The notes under the pieces were generated by a model, which worked only from the letters and a program-made list of their open reading frames with translations, was not told the origin of the DNA and ran no database searches. From Paludibacteraceae bacterium (GTDB lineage Bacteria; Bacteroidota; Bacteroidia; Bacteroidales; Paludibacteraceae): a stretch of DNA of 64,000 nucleotides. Made by a program: the position numbers and the translations under genes. The stretch's first letter is position 1; each line of letters opens with the position of its first letter. Below, piece after piece: positions 8,246-17,415 of the stretch. Where the stretch lies: contig JAGCLD010000039.1 in the NCBI GenBank assembly GCA_017647145.1, positions 1-64,000 on the forward strand. Direction: 5' to 3'.

Positions 8246-10531
8246 TTACTTCGTTTGCAGATATTCGTGCATAGATTGAGCTGCCTTACGTCCATCACTC
8301 ATAGCTAAGATGACGGTAGCACCTCCTCGCACAATATCACCACCGGCAAAGAGTACAGGCAAAGAACTTTGCATAGTATCATCGTTCACTACAATAGTAC
8401 CCTTACGACTAATCTCAAGTCCTTTCACTGAATTCGGAATTAACGGATTAGGTGAAACTCCTACACTGACTACAACAACATCCACATCAATAGTCTTAGT
8501 AACTCCTTCCATCGGAACCGGAGAACGTCTGCCGGAGGCATCTGGCTCGCCTAACTCCATAACTTGAAGTACCATCTGCTTCACACGTCCATTATCATCA
8601 CCAATATATTCAATCGGATTATGAAGAGTCATGAATTCTACGCCTTCTTCTTTAGCATGATGGACTTCCTCTACACGAGCGGGCATTTCTGCTTCACTAC
8701 GACGATAAACCAACATAGCTCTTTCTGCACCCATACGTAAAGCAGTGCGTACAGAGTCCATCGCTGTATTACCACCACCGATAACCGCAATAGACTTACC
8801 ATGCAACACCGGAGTATCTGAATCAGCCTTAGCAGCCTCCATCAAGTTCACACGAGTGAGGTATTCATTAGAACTCATCACACCTATAAGGTTCTCACCC
8901 TTGATATCCATAAAACGTGGAAGACCGGCACCACTTGCAACAAATATACCTTCATAACCTTCTTGTATTAACTCATCTGTAGAGATAGTCTTACCAACAA
9001 TAGTGTTCTTCATAAACTGAACACCCATCTTTTCAAGGTTATTGATTTCTACATCCACTATTTTGTTAGGAAGACGGAATTCTGGAATACCATACTTAAG
9101 CACACCGCCTATTTGATGTAAGGCTTCAAATACTGTTACCTCATATCCAAAACGTGCCATGTCACCTGCGAAAGCAAGACCGGCAGGACCTGAACCAACT
9201 ACAGCAACCTTCTTTCCATTAGCAGGAGCTACAGCAGGAATAGACATCTGCCCACTCTCTCTCTCATAGTCTGCTACGAAACGTTCAAGATAACCAATAG
9301 CAACAGGCTTTTTACCCATCTTGAGATGCATACACTGACTCTCACATTGTTTCTCTTGTGGGCAAACACGTCCGCACACAGCAGGTAGTGTAGAACTTTG
9401 CTTGATGACTTGTGCTGCATCAAGATAATGACCACGCTCTACATTCTTAATGAAAGTAGGGATATTAATACCCACAGGACATCCTTGCATACAAGTAGGA
9501 TTAGCACAGTCTAAACAACGTTTAGCCTCTAAGAGGGCTTGTTCTTCTGTAAGTCCTTGATTAACCTCCTCATTGCATGTAATACGATATTTAGGATCAA
9601 GCTCATTCATCTTTACACGGTCAATCTCTGTGCGCTCCTTGGGTTTCATAGCCTTGCGAAGTTCAACTCGCCACTCAGCATCTCTACCTGTTTCTTCTTG
9701 CGTAGTATGAGACACTTGTTCGAAGTGTTCACGTGCCTCTGCTTCTTCTGCCTTGTATCCACCCAAACGGAGTAACATTTCATTGAAGTCCACTTGATGA
9801 GCGTCAAACTCAGGTCCATCTACACAAACAAACTTAGTCTTTCCACCTACTGTGATACGACAAGCACCACACATACCAGTTCCATCTACCATTATGGTGT
9901 TAAGACTTGCTTCTGTTGGTACATTATATTTCTTAGTGAGTTCAGCCACAAACTTCATCATGATTGCCGGTCCGATAGTAACACACTTATCTACCTTCTC
10001 ACGATTAATAATATCTTCCACCCCTTTAGTGATGAGCCCTTGTTCACCATAAGAGCCATCATCAGTCATCACTTTAACTTCATCTGAGTAAGCACGTAAT
10101 TGTTCTTCCAAAATGATGAGTTCTTTGGTACGAGCAGCCAATACGGTGATAACTTTGTTACCTGCCTTCTTTAGAGCCTCCACTATAGGTAACATAGGAG
10201 CTGCACCCACACCACCACAGGCACAAACAACAGTTCCGAAATTTTCAATGTGGGTTGCTTTACCAAGCGGACCTACCAAGTCAGTAATTTCATCACCGAC
10301 ATTCAATTGGCACAACTTAGTAGAAGATACGCCCATCTGTTGAACCACCAATGTGATGGTACCTTTATCAGTGTCAGCAGCAGCAATTGTTAACGGCATA
10401 CGTTCACCTTTTTCACCCACTCTGACAATGACAAAGTGACCAGCCTTTCTTGAACGCGCAATAAGTGGAGCTTCCACTTCAATTTTCACGACTTTCGGAG
10501 AAAAGTACTCCTTAGAAACTATCTTATTCAT
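8246..10531 (-). CDS. fused NfnA/NfnB-type oxidoreductase (ferredoxin:NADP reductase plus GltD-like subunit)
   Basis: Two proteins that are separate in many anaerobes are joined in 761 residues. Residues 1-265 are a PyrK/NfnA-like FAD and NAD(P)-binding module with a [2Fe-2S] cluster site (Cys221, Cys224, Cys236 in GTGMCGACRI and FVCVDGP). Residues 290-760 are a GltD/NfnB-like module: a cysteine-rich [4Fe-4S] region (Cys339, 342, 347, 351, then 386, 390, 396, 400), an FAD site VVGSGPAG (about 445) and an NADPH site VIGGGNTAMD (about 583). Such proteins are usually annotated as dihydroorotate dehydrogenase B NAD-binding subunit/NADPH-dependent glutamate synthase fusions; NfnAB enzymes couple NADH, NADPH and ferredoxin by electron bifurcation. 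No large glutamate synthase subunit or PyrD is next to it, so the Nfn-type role is the best inference. It is a single-gene unit closed by a terminator. Confidence 0.88.
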   Translation of the reverse strand: MNKIVSKEYFSPKVVKIEVEAPLIARSRKAGHFVIVRVGEKGERMPLTIAAADTDKGTITLVVQQMGVSSTKLCQLNVGDEITDLVGPLGKATHIENFGTVVCACGGVGAAPMLPIVEALKKAGNKVITVLAARTKELIILEEQLRAYSDEVKVMTDDGSYGEQGLITKGVEDIINREKVDKCVTIGPAIMMKFVAELTKKYNVPTEASLNTIMVDGTGMCGACRITVGGKTKFVCVDGPEFDAHQVDFNEMLLRLGGYKAEEAEAREHFEQVSHTTQEETGRDAEWRVELRKAMKPKERTEIDRVKMNELDPKYRITCNEEVNQGLTEEQALLEAKRCLDCANPTCMQGCPVGINIPTFIKNVERGHYLDAAQVIKQSSTLPAVCGRVCPQEKQCESQCMHLKMGKKPVAIGYLERFVADYERESGQMSIPAVAPANGKKVAVVGSGPAGLAFAGDMARFGYEVTVFEALHQIGGVLKYGIPEFRLPNKIVDVEINNLEKMGVQFMKNTIVGKTISTDELIQEGYEGIFVASGAGLPRFMDIKGENLIGVMSSNEYLTRVNLMEAAKADSDTPVLHGKSIAVIGGGNTAMDSVRTALRMGAERAMLVYRRSEAEMPARVEEVHHAKEEGVEFMTLHNPIEYIGDDNGRVKQMVLQVMELGEPDASGRRSPVPMEGVTKTIDVDVVVVSVGVSPNPLIPNSVKGLEISRKGTIVVNDDTMQSSLPVLFAGGDIVRGGATVILAMSDGRKAAQSMHEYLQTK

Positions 10532-10686
10532 ATTCTTTGTGTTTTAAATCGAAAGATTTATTAGGTTAGTGCAATAATCGCTGTAATACATTTAGTGGTC
10601 TTAGGTCACTTCCGGTAATAGAACAATTAAGAAGTATACCCACCAATAGTTTTTTTATTCTTATCAATCAAATTATAGGGGTATAA

Positions 10687-11565
10687 CTAAAAATACTTGA
10701 CTTCCTTTCCTTCAATAGAAGAAAGCAAGTTATTAGCTAATCTACTTGCTCCAAATCTGAATAGTTTGTTAGTAAGCCATTCACTTCCTAATACACTCTT
10801 AACAATCGTGTAGTGAGCAACTGCTTCAGGCGTTGTAGCAATACCACCAGCTGGTTTGTATCCTATAACCTTACCAGTCTTTTCTTTCCACTCTTTGATA
10901 GCCTGACACATGGTCCACGTAGCTTCAGGAGTGGCTGCTATAGGAGTTTTACCAGTTGACGTCTTAATGAAGTCTGCACCAGCAGCCATAGCTATGATAG
11001 CAGCTTTCTTCACATTAGCCATGGACTGTAACATACCCGTTTCGAGTATTACCTTAAGATGTGCAGTGCGTGAAGCAGCTCTCAGTTCACACAACTCATC
11101 ATATACCGTTTGATAGTCTTCTTCCAAGAACTTACCAATAGAGATCACCACATCGATTTCTGTAGCTCCTTCCATTACAGCCATAGCTGTTTCAGCCACT
11201 TTAATTTCAATGAATGTTTGAGATGCGGGAAATCCTGCTGCTACAGATGCGATACCAATATCCTCTTTCAAGTATTCTTTCACTACAGGTACCATAGCTG
11301 GATATACACAAATAGCAGCAACATTAGGAAGATGAGGGAAGGTAGTCTTAAAGTCATTTACCTTCTGCGCCATAGTGGCAACCCTTTTTACTGTGTCATC
11401 ACCGCTCAATGTAGTGAGGTCTATTTGATTGAGGCATTGTTTATATACTTCAACATTATCGTTTTCAGATGTATGTTGTTTTAATATATTATCTACTTCA
11501 GCTTTTACCATTTCATCGGTAAAATCATAAGAGAACTGTCCTAATAGTTCTTGAATATTTTCCAT
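10687..11565 (-). CDS. deoC: deoxyribose-phosphate aldolase
   Basis: This 292-residue protein carries the DeoC signature ADFIKTSTGK with the Schiff-base lysine, and GYKPAGGI with the second active-site lysine. It splits 2-deoxyribose 5-phosphate into glyceraldehyde 3-phosphate and acetaldehyde, feeding deoxynucleoside carbon into glycolysis. The protein is longer than the 250-260 residues of enteric DeoC, with about 40 extra N-terminal residues, as in other Bacteroidota. It begins 11 bases after psd and is probably transcribed with it from the promoter at 12344-12375. The pairing with phospholipid synthesis has no obvious logic. Confidence 0.95.
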   Translation of the reverse strand: MENIQELLGQFSYDFTDEMVKAEVDNILKQHTSENDNVEVYKQCLNQIDLTTLSGDDTVKRVATMAQKVNDFKTTFPHLPNVAAICVYPAMVPVVKEYLKEDIGIASVAAGFPASQTFIEIKVAETAMAVMEGATEIDVVISIGKFLEEDYQTVYDELCELRAASRTAHLKVILETGMLQSMANVKKAAIIAMAAGADFIKTSTGKTPIAATPEATWTMCQAIKEWKEKTGKVIGYKPAGGIATTPEAVAHYTIVKSVLGSEWLTNKLFRFGASRLANNLLSSIEGKEVKYF

Positions 11566-11576
11566 ATCGATATATA

Positions 11577-12245
11577 TTATTCGTTCAGTCTTGCTATGAT
11601 TGTTTCGTTACCTGTAGTTTTCTCACCAATAGTGACAAATATCTCTGCATCAATAGGCAGGAAGAGGTCCACTCTTGATCCGAACTTAATGAAGCCCATG
11701 TGTTCATTGATGTGACATGGCTTTCCTTCATGGGCATACGTAACAATTCTTCTTGCCAGGGCACCCGCTATTTGTCGCATGAGTATTTGTGTTTTACCTT
11801 CTGATTCAATAACCACAGTGGAGCGTTCATTTTCGATGCTTGACTTAGGTAGAAATGCCATTTTGTGATTTCCTTTGTGATGTACAGACTTTTTCACCAT
11901 ACCAGAAATAGGATACCAATTAGCATGCACATTGAGTGGCGACATAAAGATTGAGATTTGCATTCTTTTCTCTCCGAAGTACTCAGTTTCCTCCACCGGT
12001 TCAATTACAACAACTGTTCCATCAGCTGGCGCTACTACCAAAGAAGGGTCATCAATCTCTGACATTCTTGCCGGATTGCGAAAGAAGTAAGCAACAAATG
12101 CAAGTAAAACTGCTGATATAGCCACATTAATTGCTAATACTACACCCGAAAAGCGTATATATACAAACACATTGATTAGGAAAATGACCAATGTTACCAC
12201 CATTAGAATCAGGTAACCTTCTTTGTGAATTTTGATTCTTTTCAT
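11577..12245 (-). CDS. psd: phosphatidylserine decarboxylase proenzyme
   Basis: This 222-residue protein has two N-terminal membrane helices (about residues 12-50), then the PSD core: VVAPADGTV, ISIFMSPLNVHANWYP, RRIVTYAHEG and, near the end, FIKFGSRVDLFLP. The Gly-Ser bond in FGSR is the self-cleavage site that makes the pyruvoyl cofactor in short PSDs of this type. It decarboxylates phosphatidylserine to phosphatidylethanolamine at the inner membrane. The gene heads a short operon with deoC and has a well-matched promoter with a leader of roughly 94 bases. The CDP-diacylglycerol-serine transferase that usually accompanies it is not adjacent. Confidence 0.94.
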   Translation of the reverse strand: MKRIKIHKEGYLILMVVTLVIFLINVFVYIRFSGVVLAINVAISAVLLAFVAYFFRNPARMSEIDDPSLVVAPADGTVVVIEPVEETEYFGEKRMQISIFMSPLNVHANWYPISGMVKKSVHHKGNHKMAFLPKSSIENERSTVVIESEGKTQILMRQIAGALARRIVTYAHEGKPCHINEHMGFIKFGSRVDLFLPIDAEIFVTIGEKTTGNETIIARLNE

Positions 12246-12343
12246 ACACTACAAATTTATAGGCTTTATATTTATGTTCAATGCGAGGGATGTTTCCTCG
12301 GCAGAGATATTAATAACTTTCTTTGCAAAGTGCTTATTCCTTG

Positions 12344-12375
12344 CAAAGATAATGCAATAGAAGTGAAAAAGCAAA
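12344..12375 (-). promoter_or_regulatory. promoter for psd-deoC
   Basis: On the minus strand, TTTG (12375-12372), exactly 20 bases, then TATCTTTG (12351-12344) is a full match to the Bacteroidetes promoter. The start point near 12339 gives a leader of about 94 bases before psd. Confidence 0.75.
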
Positions 12376-12404
12376 CATTACAGAGATTGGTTATCAGTTT
12401 CTTG

Positions 12405-12438
12405 GAAAACAAAAGAGGTGTACCTTACAGCACACCTC
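12405..12438 (-). terminator. intrinsic terminator after secDF
   Basis: On the minus strand, GAGGTGT (12438-12432) pairs with ACACCTC (12421-12415) around a 10-base loop, followed by TTTTGTTTTC. It lies about 50 bases past the secDF stop and just upstream of the psd promoter. Confidence 0.7.
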
Positions 12439-12487
12439 CTTCTTGCTTTTACAAAAAACTCTTTTCCTATGTAATCTTTGTGAATTT

Positions 12488-15400
12488 TTATTTTTGAGCT
12501 TCTACAGCTTTGTTTCTTTTTCTGTTCATTACGTCGTATGCAACCGGAACAGCAACATAGAGCGTAGAGTATGTTCCAAGGATAACTCCTAGCAACATAG
12601 CGAAAATAAATCCACGAATAGTTTCTCCACCAAAGAAGAAGATAGCCAACACAGTTACTCCAGTACTCATTGAGGTAGAGAATGTACGGCTCAATGTAAC
12701 ATTGAGTGATTCATTGATGATAGACTTTCTGTCACGTTTAGGATAGAGTCCTACGTTTTCACGTACACGGTCAAAGATTACCACGGTATCGTTCACAGAA
12801 TAACCGATAATTGTTAAGATTGCCGCGATAAATGCTTGGTCAATTTCTAGTGAGAACGGCATAATAGGCCATACCAAAGCATAGATACCCATGATGATGA
12901 TTACGTCATGTGCGAGTGCCACCAAAGTACCTACAGAGAATGCGAAGTCTCTAAATCTGATAAAGATGTAGAGGAAGATTGCAATCATTGCGAACAAGAT
13001 AGCCCATACAGCAGATGTTTTGATATCATCAGCAATGGAAGGACCCACTTTTTGTGAGCTAAGTATGCTTTCATTAGCGAATTGTTCTAAGGTTAGACCA
13101 TCAGCCAACATAGGTTTCAAGTTTTCATATAGAACAGTGATGATGTCATTGTCAACTTGTTCACCGGTTTCTTGGATACGATATTTAGTAGAGATACGCA
13201 CTTGGTTGTCAGCACCGATAGAGATTACTTGTACTCCTGCTCCATCAAATGCATCTTCTAATAATTCACGTACATCTTCAGTATTCACTGATTGTTCGAA
13301 GCGTACAACATAGTTACGTCCACCACTGAAGTCAACACCATAATTAAGACCTTGGAATAGTAATCCGCAAAGTGCAGCAACAATCATAGCACCAGAGATG
13401 ATATATCCAATCTTGCGTGTGTCAATGAAATTGATATTCAGATTACGGAACCACTTCTTAGTGAAGTTAGTTGTAAATTGAAGTATTTGTGCATTTTCAC
13501 GACGTGCATAGAGGTCTAAGAGTAAACGCGTAATGAATACTGCGGTCACAAATGAAGTAACGATACCAATGATTAATGTCACTGCGAAACCTTTGATAGG
13601 TCCTGTACCGAAGACAGCCAAGATGATACCTGTGATTAATGTAGTCAAGTTGGCATCGACGATAGCTGAGATAGCATTGCCGAAACCATCAGCAATCGCT
13701 TTTCTCATGTTCTTTCCGGCAGCCATTTCTTCGCGCACGCGTTCATATATGAGCACGTTAGCATCGACCGCCATACCCAAGGTGAGTACGATACCGGCAA
13801 TACCCGGCAATGTGAGCACTGCTGAGAATGATGCCAAAATACCCATCAAGAAGAATACGTTAGCAAAGAGTGCTAAGTCAGCGATAAGACCCGGGATAAG
13901 TCCGTAGTAGCAAATCATATAGAGAAGCACTAAGCAGAATGCTATGATGAATGAGATTAAACCACTCTTAATAGCGGCTTCTCCAAGAGAAGGACCTACA
14001 ACATCTTCTTGTACGATACGTGCAGGAGCAGGCATTTTACCTGACTTGAGTGTATTAGCCAAGTCTTTAGCTTCTTCTACAGAGAAGTTACCTGTAATAG
14101 ATGAGCTACCGCCAGTAATTTCAGTTTGTACAGTTGGGAATGAGTAGATGTATCCATCCAATGCGATAGCGATAGACTTTCCGATGTTTTCTTTTGTGAG
14201 TCTTGCCCATGTTTTAGCACCTTCGGCATTCATTGTCATGCTTACGTTAGCATAAACAGAGCTTTGAGAGAAGTCAGCTCTTGCGTCTGTAACAGCACTA
14301 CCTTCCAGCGGAGCACGTCCGTCACGATTAGTAACTTTGATAGCCACTAATTGGTAGTAGTATCCAGCTTCATCAAATGCTTTAACAGTCCAACGGAATT
14401 GAAGGTCGCGTGGCATGAGTTCGCGCACTTGTTTCATTCCGAGGTATTTGTTAACCGCTACAGTGTCGCTATAGTGAGCAATACCTACCACCGGTCCTCT
14501 CATAGCTTGACCTGCTTGGTCTAGGCTTGGTTGGAGTACAGCAAATAGTGGGTTTTCTTTTTTGTATTTTTCGATAGCTTCTGCGTTATCAGCTACTTCA
14601 GCTTCAGTGTTATTAGCAGTTAATTGAGCAGCGAGGCTATCTACAGCAGAAGCAACAGAGTCTTGAGTTTCAACTGCTGGTGTTTCTTCTACTACTTCTT
14701 CTGTTGCAGTTTCTTGAGGTTCAGCAGCTCTTTGCATTTCAGCGATAAGAGCATTGGCTTGAATCAAGTTAGCAGCAATTTCGTTCATTTCGTATGTTTC
14801 CCAGAATTCAAGGTTAGCAGAACCTTGGAGGAGTTTGCGCACACGTTCCGGCTCTTTAATACCCGGCAATTCAATAAGGATACGTCCTTGTTGATCGAGT
14901 TTTTGGAGATTAGGTTGTACAACGCCAAAACGGTCGATACGAGTACGCAATACATTAAATGAGTTATCGATAGCACCTTCAACTTCTTCTCTGAGGATAG
15001 ATTCTACTTCAGCGTTAGTAGATGTAGAAGAGATTTTGTCTTTTAATTCGAATGTGCTGAAGATAGCAGACAATTTCGCATTTGGGTCAATTTCTTGGTA
15101 AGCCTGTACGAATAATGTGAGGTAGTCAGCTTGTGTAGATTGTTGACGTTCAGTAGCGAGTTTGAGTGCTTGATTAAAGTTTTCGGTAGTGTTGTATCCA
15201 GAAAGTGCTTTTAAGATATCTGCCACTGAGACTTCCATAGTGATATTCATACCACCTTTAAGGTCAAGTCCAAGGTTGATTTCTTTTTCACGACATTCTT
15301 TTAGGGTGTATCCCAACCAAACTTTTTCGGCACCAACTGAATCCAAATAGTGGTACTCTTTAGCCGGATCTCCGTTAGCGTATGTTTTAGCTTTCTTGTT

Positions 15401-15493
15401 ATAACTTCCTGTTACAAAGCTAAAAGAAAGATAGAACACACATACCAAAGTGAGGAGTCCTGCAAAAATTCTAACAAGTCCTTTGTTTTGCAT
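12488..15493 (-). CDS. secDF: protein translocase subunit SecDF (fused)
   Basis: This 1001-residue protein has an N-terminal membrane helix, a large periplasmic P1 domain with an Ala/Glu-rich low-complexity insert (about residues 255-300), then the SecD six-helix half with GMAVDANVLIYERVREE, followed by a second helix and periplasmic region and the SecF half with GYSVNDTVVIFDRVREN. These two motifs hold the acidic residues of the proton path. SecDF uses the proton gradient to pull exported proteins through SecYEG. Fusion of SecD and SecF is normal in Bacteroidota. It probably stands alone: a -7 box lies about 60 bases upstream, and a terminator follows. The heavy load of T9SS substrates in this genome would depend on Sec export. 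Confidence 0.95.
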   Translation of the reverse strand: MQNKGLVRIFAGLLTLVCVFYLSFSFVTGSYNKKAKTYANGDPAKEYHYLDSVGAEKVWLGYTLKECREKEINLGLDLKGGMNITMEVSVADILKALSGYNTTENFNQALKLATERQQSTQADYLTLFVQAYQEIDPNAKLSAIFSTFELKDKISSTSTNAEVESILREEVEGAIDNSFNVLRTRIDRFGVVQPNLQKLDQQGRILIELPGIKEPERVRKLLQGSANLEFWETYEMNEIAANLIQANALIAEMQRAAEPQETATEEVVEETPAVETQDSVASAVDSLAAQLTANNTEAEVADNAEAIEKYKKENPLFAVLQPSLDQAGQAMRGPVVGIAHYSDTVAVNKYLGMKQVRELMPRDLQFRWTVKAFDEAGYYYQLVAIKVTNRDGRAPLEGSAVTDARADFSQSSVYANVSMTMNAEGAKTWARLTKENIGKSIAIALDGYIYSFPTVQTEITGGSSSITGNFSVEEAKDLANTLKSGKMPAPARIVQEDVVGPSLGEAAIKSGLISFIIAFCLVLLYMICYYGLIPGLIADLALFANVFFLMGILASFSAVLTLPGIAGIVLTLGMAVDANVLIYERVREEMAAGKNMRKAIADGFGNAISAIVDANLTTLITGIILAVFGTGPIKGFAVTLIIGIVTSFVTAVFITRLLLDLYARRENAQILQFTTNFTKKWFRNLNINFIDTRKIGYIISGAMIVAALCGLLFQGLNYGVDFSGGRNYVVRFEQSVNTEDVRELLEDAFDGAGVQVISIGADNQVRISTKYRIQETGEQVDNDIITVLYENLKPMLADGLTLEQFANESILSSQKVGPSIADDIKTSAVWAILFAMIAIFLYIFIRFRDFAFSVGTLVALAHDVIIIMGIYALVWPIMPFSLEIDQAFIAAILTIIGYSVNDTVVIFDRVRENVGLYPKRDRKSIINESLNVTLSRTFSTSMSTGVTVLAIFFFGGETIRGFIFAMLLGVILGTYSTLYVAVPVAYDVMNRKRNKAVEAQK

Positions 15494-15553
15494 TGTGATT
15501 AGTTTAAATATGATAAATTATTGATTACGAACTATTGTTGCATAAAATGCGTG

Positions 15554-15561
15554 CAAATATA
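15554..15561 (-). promoter_or_regulatory. -7 box for secDF
   Basis: TATATTTG on the minus strand fits TAnnTTTG. It would start transcription near 15549, about 56 bases before secDF. No TTTG is found 19-20 bases upstream, so the call rests on one box and position. Confidence 0.4.
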
Positions 15562-15728
15562 GGACTTTTTTGTGACTCTACCATGAATATGTGAAAAAAG
15601 TTTACCATAGAATTGACAGAAAGATAGTTTTTTGAGGCTAAAATAGAGGATTTGTATTGATTTGAATCTACAATGGCGAGTAGATTTCTTAGAGAGTGTG
15701 AGATCAGAGTATGCTTTAAGGTTGCTTT

Positions 15729-15752
15729 ATCCTACGTGTATCTTACGTGTAT
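15729..15752. repeat. 11-base tandem repeat array B
   Basis: ATCCTACGTGT (15729-15739) and ATCTTACGTGT (15740-15750) stand in tandem. The first is the exact reverse complement of the ACACGTAGGAT unit at 2859, 12.9 kb away. It lies between the divergent secDF and dtd genes. Confidence 0.75.
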
Positions 15753-15867
15753 GGTATGACTATTCTTGGTATTTGGAATGAGTCCGGACACTAATTTGTG
15801 AATTTTTACGTTTTTAGTATGGAAGGGGCACAGATTGACAGCCTTAAACAGAAAAACGGATAAGAAA

Positions 15868-16314
15868 ATGCGTATAGTAGTACAGCGTGTGCGCCATGCC
15901 CGCGTGAGTGCGGCAGGAGAAGATAAAGGTCGCATAAACCTAGGATTTTTATTACTTGTGGGAGTGACCCATGAAGACAGCGAGAGCGATGTGGCCTTGT
16001 TAGTGAAGAAGGTAGTAGGATTGCGGGTATTCTCCGATGAAAACGACAAAATGAATCTCTCGTTGAAGGATGTAGGAGGGTCGATTTTGTCTGTATCGCA
16101 GTTTACTCTTTATGGAGATTGCAGGAAGGGTAATCGTCCGAGTTTTGTGCGCGCTGCCGGCGCAGAACACGCTTTGCGCCTTTACGAAGTTTTTAATCAA
16201 CAATTAGAAGCAGAAGGAATCCATGTAGAGCGCGGGGAGTTTGGCGCCCACATGGAAGTGGAGTTACTGAATGATGGTCCGGTAACTATATTATTAGAGA
16301 CACCTATGTTGTAG
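15868..16314 (+). CDS. dtd: D-aminoacyl-tRNA deacylase
   Basis: This 148-residue protein begins MRIVVQRVRHARV, the usual Dtd start, and contains the two catalytic signatures: SVSQFTLYGD (about residue 76-85) and NDGPVT with the Gly-cisPro dipeptide (about residue 137-142). It removes D-amino acids mischarged onto tRNA in the cytoplasm. An upstream TTG at 15835 in the same frame was set aside because family members begin at the ATG chosen here. The gene converges on the small membrane protein gene with only 13 bases between the two stops. Confidence 0.93.
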   Translation: MRIVVQRVRHARVSAAGEDKGRINLGFLLLVGVTHEDSESDVALLVKKVVGLRVFSDENDKMNLSLKDVGGSILSVSQFTLYGDCRKGNRPSFVRAAGAEHALRLYEVFNQQLEAEGIHVERGEFGAHMEVELLNDGPVTILLETPML

Positions 16315-16327
16315 GCATGTGGAGGGA

Positions 16328-16633
16328 TTATGCCAAGAGGAAGATGCTTGCGATGAAATAGGGCATTGCAGCAACCATCAGTCCTTTTGCCGTTTTCCAC
16401 CAATCCATTTTATAGAGCACAAAAACGAATCCGAGATTAGGGAAGACTGAGACGAGCAGGACTTTACCGAGTGTGGTATAGAGCTGGGGACCGATATAAT
16501 TAGCCACGATGGAATTGAACATCGGTTCCCATAGTCCGAAACGCACTAAATAGGCATAAGCGAACAGCGCAGGTAGGATTAGTCCGAATAAAAATCCCAG
16601 CCAGTATTTATCAAATGGGCTATCTTGATTCAT
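16328..16633 (-). CDS. small membrane protein, three hydrophobic segments
   Basis: This is a 101-residue protein with a short charged N-terminus (MNQDSPFDKYW) and three hydrophobic stretches (about 10-32, 55-72, 85-101). It was not assigned to a named family. Its start overlaps the end of surE by 14 bases, so it is translationally linked as the last gene of the murF-DUF2147-hmt-surE run. Hypothetical proteins of this size at this position are plausible in Bacteroidales, but that is an impression, not a search result. No catalytic motif is visible. Confidence 0.65.
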   Translation of the reverse strand: MNQDSPFDKYWLGFLFGLILPALFAYAYLVRFGLWEPMFNSIVANYIGPQLYTTLGKVLLVSVFPNLGFVFVLYKMDWWKTAKGLMVAAMPYFIASIFLLA

Positions 16634-17384
16634 CAGAGTTGAGTGTTTTAATTTCCTTTAAAAAGTCGTAGTCAGTCATATCGATTTTAGTAGGTACGAC
16701 TGTGATGTATCCTTGTTGCAGGAAGGTTTCGTCTGTATCTTCCGCGTCGGGTTCTTGATTAAGGAATCTTCCGGTCATCCAGAAGTAAGGACGTCCGTGC
16801 GGGTCAGTTCTTTTTTCAAACTCTTCTCCCCAATAACCTTTGCATTGACGTGTGATTCTAACTCCCTTAATCGGTCCGGTAGGGGCGTTGATATTGAAGC
16901 ATGTGCCATAAGGAACATTGAGTTGGAGTATTTGTTGTGTGATAGGGAGAATGTAAGACGCAAAATGAGAGAAATCAGCATCCATGGAGTGGTCGTCTAA
17001 CGAGAAGCCAATGGACAGAACGCCATTAGCACAGCCCTCCATAGCAGCTCCCATTGTGCCGGAGTAGATGACACTCAAGGCTGAGTTAGAGCCATGGTTT
17101 ATGCCTGTGACCAACAAGTCGGGTCGGGTGTTCTGATATAATTGATGCATGGCAAGTTTAACACAATCAGCCGGTGTACCCGTGGAGACATAGCGTGTCA
17201 TTTGAGGGGTTTGGTCAAGCAATTTCATTCTTATAGGTTCATTGACTGTGAGGGCACTTGATTGTCCAGAGCGAGGTCCATCAGGAGCCACCATGGTGAC
17301 ATGCCCGAGCGACTGCATGAGTTGCGCCAAAAGATTAATACCGGGAGCGTTAATTCCGTCGTCGTTAGTGATGAGTATTTCCAT
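16620..17384 (-). CDS. surE: 5'/3'-nucleotidase SurE
   Basis: This 254-residue protein begins MEILITNDDGINAPG, with the paired aspartates that bind the metal, and has GTPADCVKLA and GINHGSN, the remaining SurE signatures. It dephosphorylates nucleoside monophosphates and possibly other phosphates in the cytoplasm. An in-frame extension upstream to 17546 would run into the previous gene and add 54 residues foreign to the family, so the ATG at 17384 is used. It starts 31 bases after the homocysteine methyltransferase stop and overlaps the next gene by 14 bases. Confidence 0.93.
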   Translation of the reverse strand: MEILITNDDGINAPGINLLAQLMQSLGHVTMVAPDGPRSGQSSALTVNEPIRMKLLDQTPQMTRYVSTGTPADCVKLAMHQLYQNTRPDLLVTGINHGSNSALSVIYSGTMGAAMEGCANGVLSIGFSLDDHSMDADFSHFASYILPITQQILQLNVPYGTCFNINAPTGPIKGVRITRQCKGYWGEEFEKRTDPHGRPYFWMTGRFLNQEPDAEDTDETFLQQGYITVVPTKIDMTDYDFLKEIKTLNSDESR

Positions 17385-17415
17385 GTTATGAATATTTCTT
17401 TGTTGTGATTCTTTA

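Larger units (their letters stand above)
15494..15867. other. 374-base divergent intergenic region between secDF and dtd
   Basis: No gene is supported here. It holds the secDF -7 box TATATTTG on the minus strand (15561-15554, weak upstream element) and two 11-base repeat units at 15729-15750. No clear dtd promoter was found. A plus-strand open frame could extend dtd to a TTG at 15835, but the ATG at 15868 matches the family start. Confidence 0.6.

Noticed and set aside
10621..10686. Terminator after deoC
   Set aside because: A 7-base inverted repeat (TATACCC and GGGTATA) encloses a loop of roughly 35 bases and has no following T-run on the minus strand.
12225..12497. 90-codon plus-strand frame between psd and secDF
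   Set aside because: It overlaps the psd promoter and secDF terminator on the other strand and has no family features.
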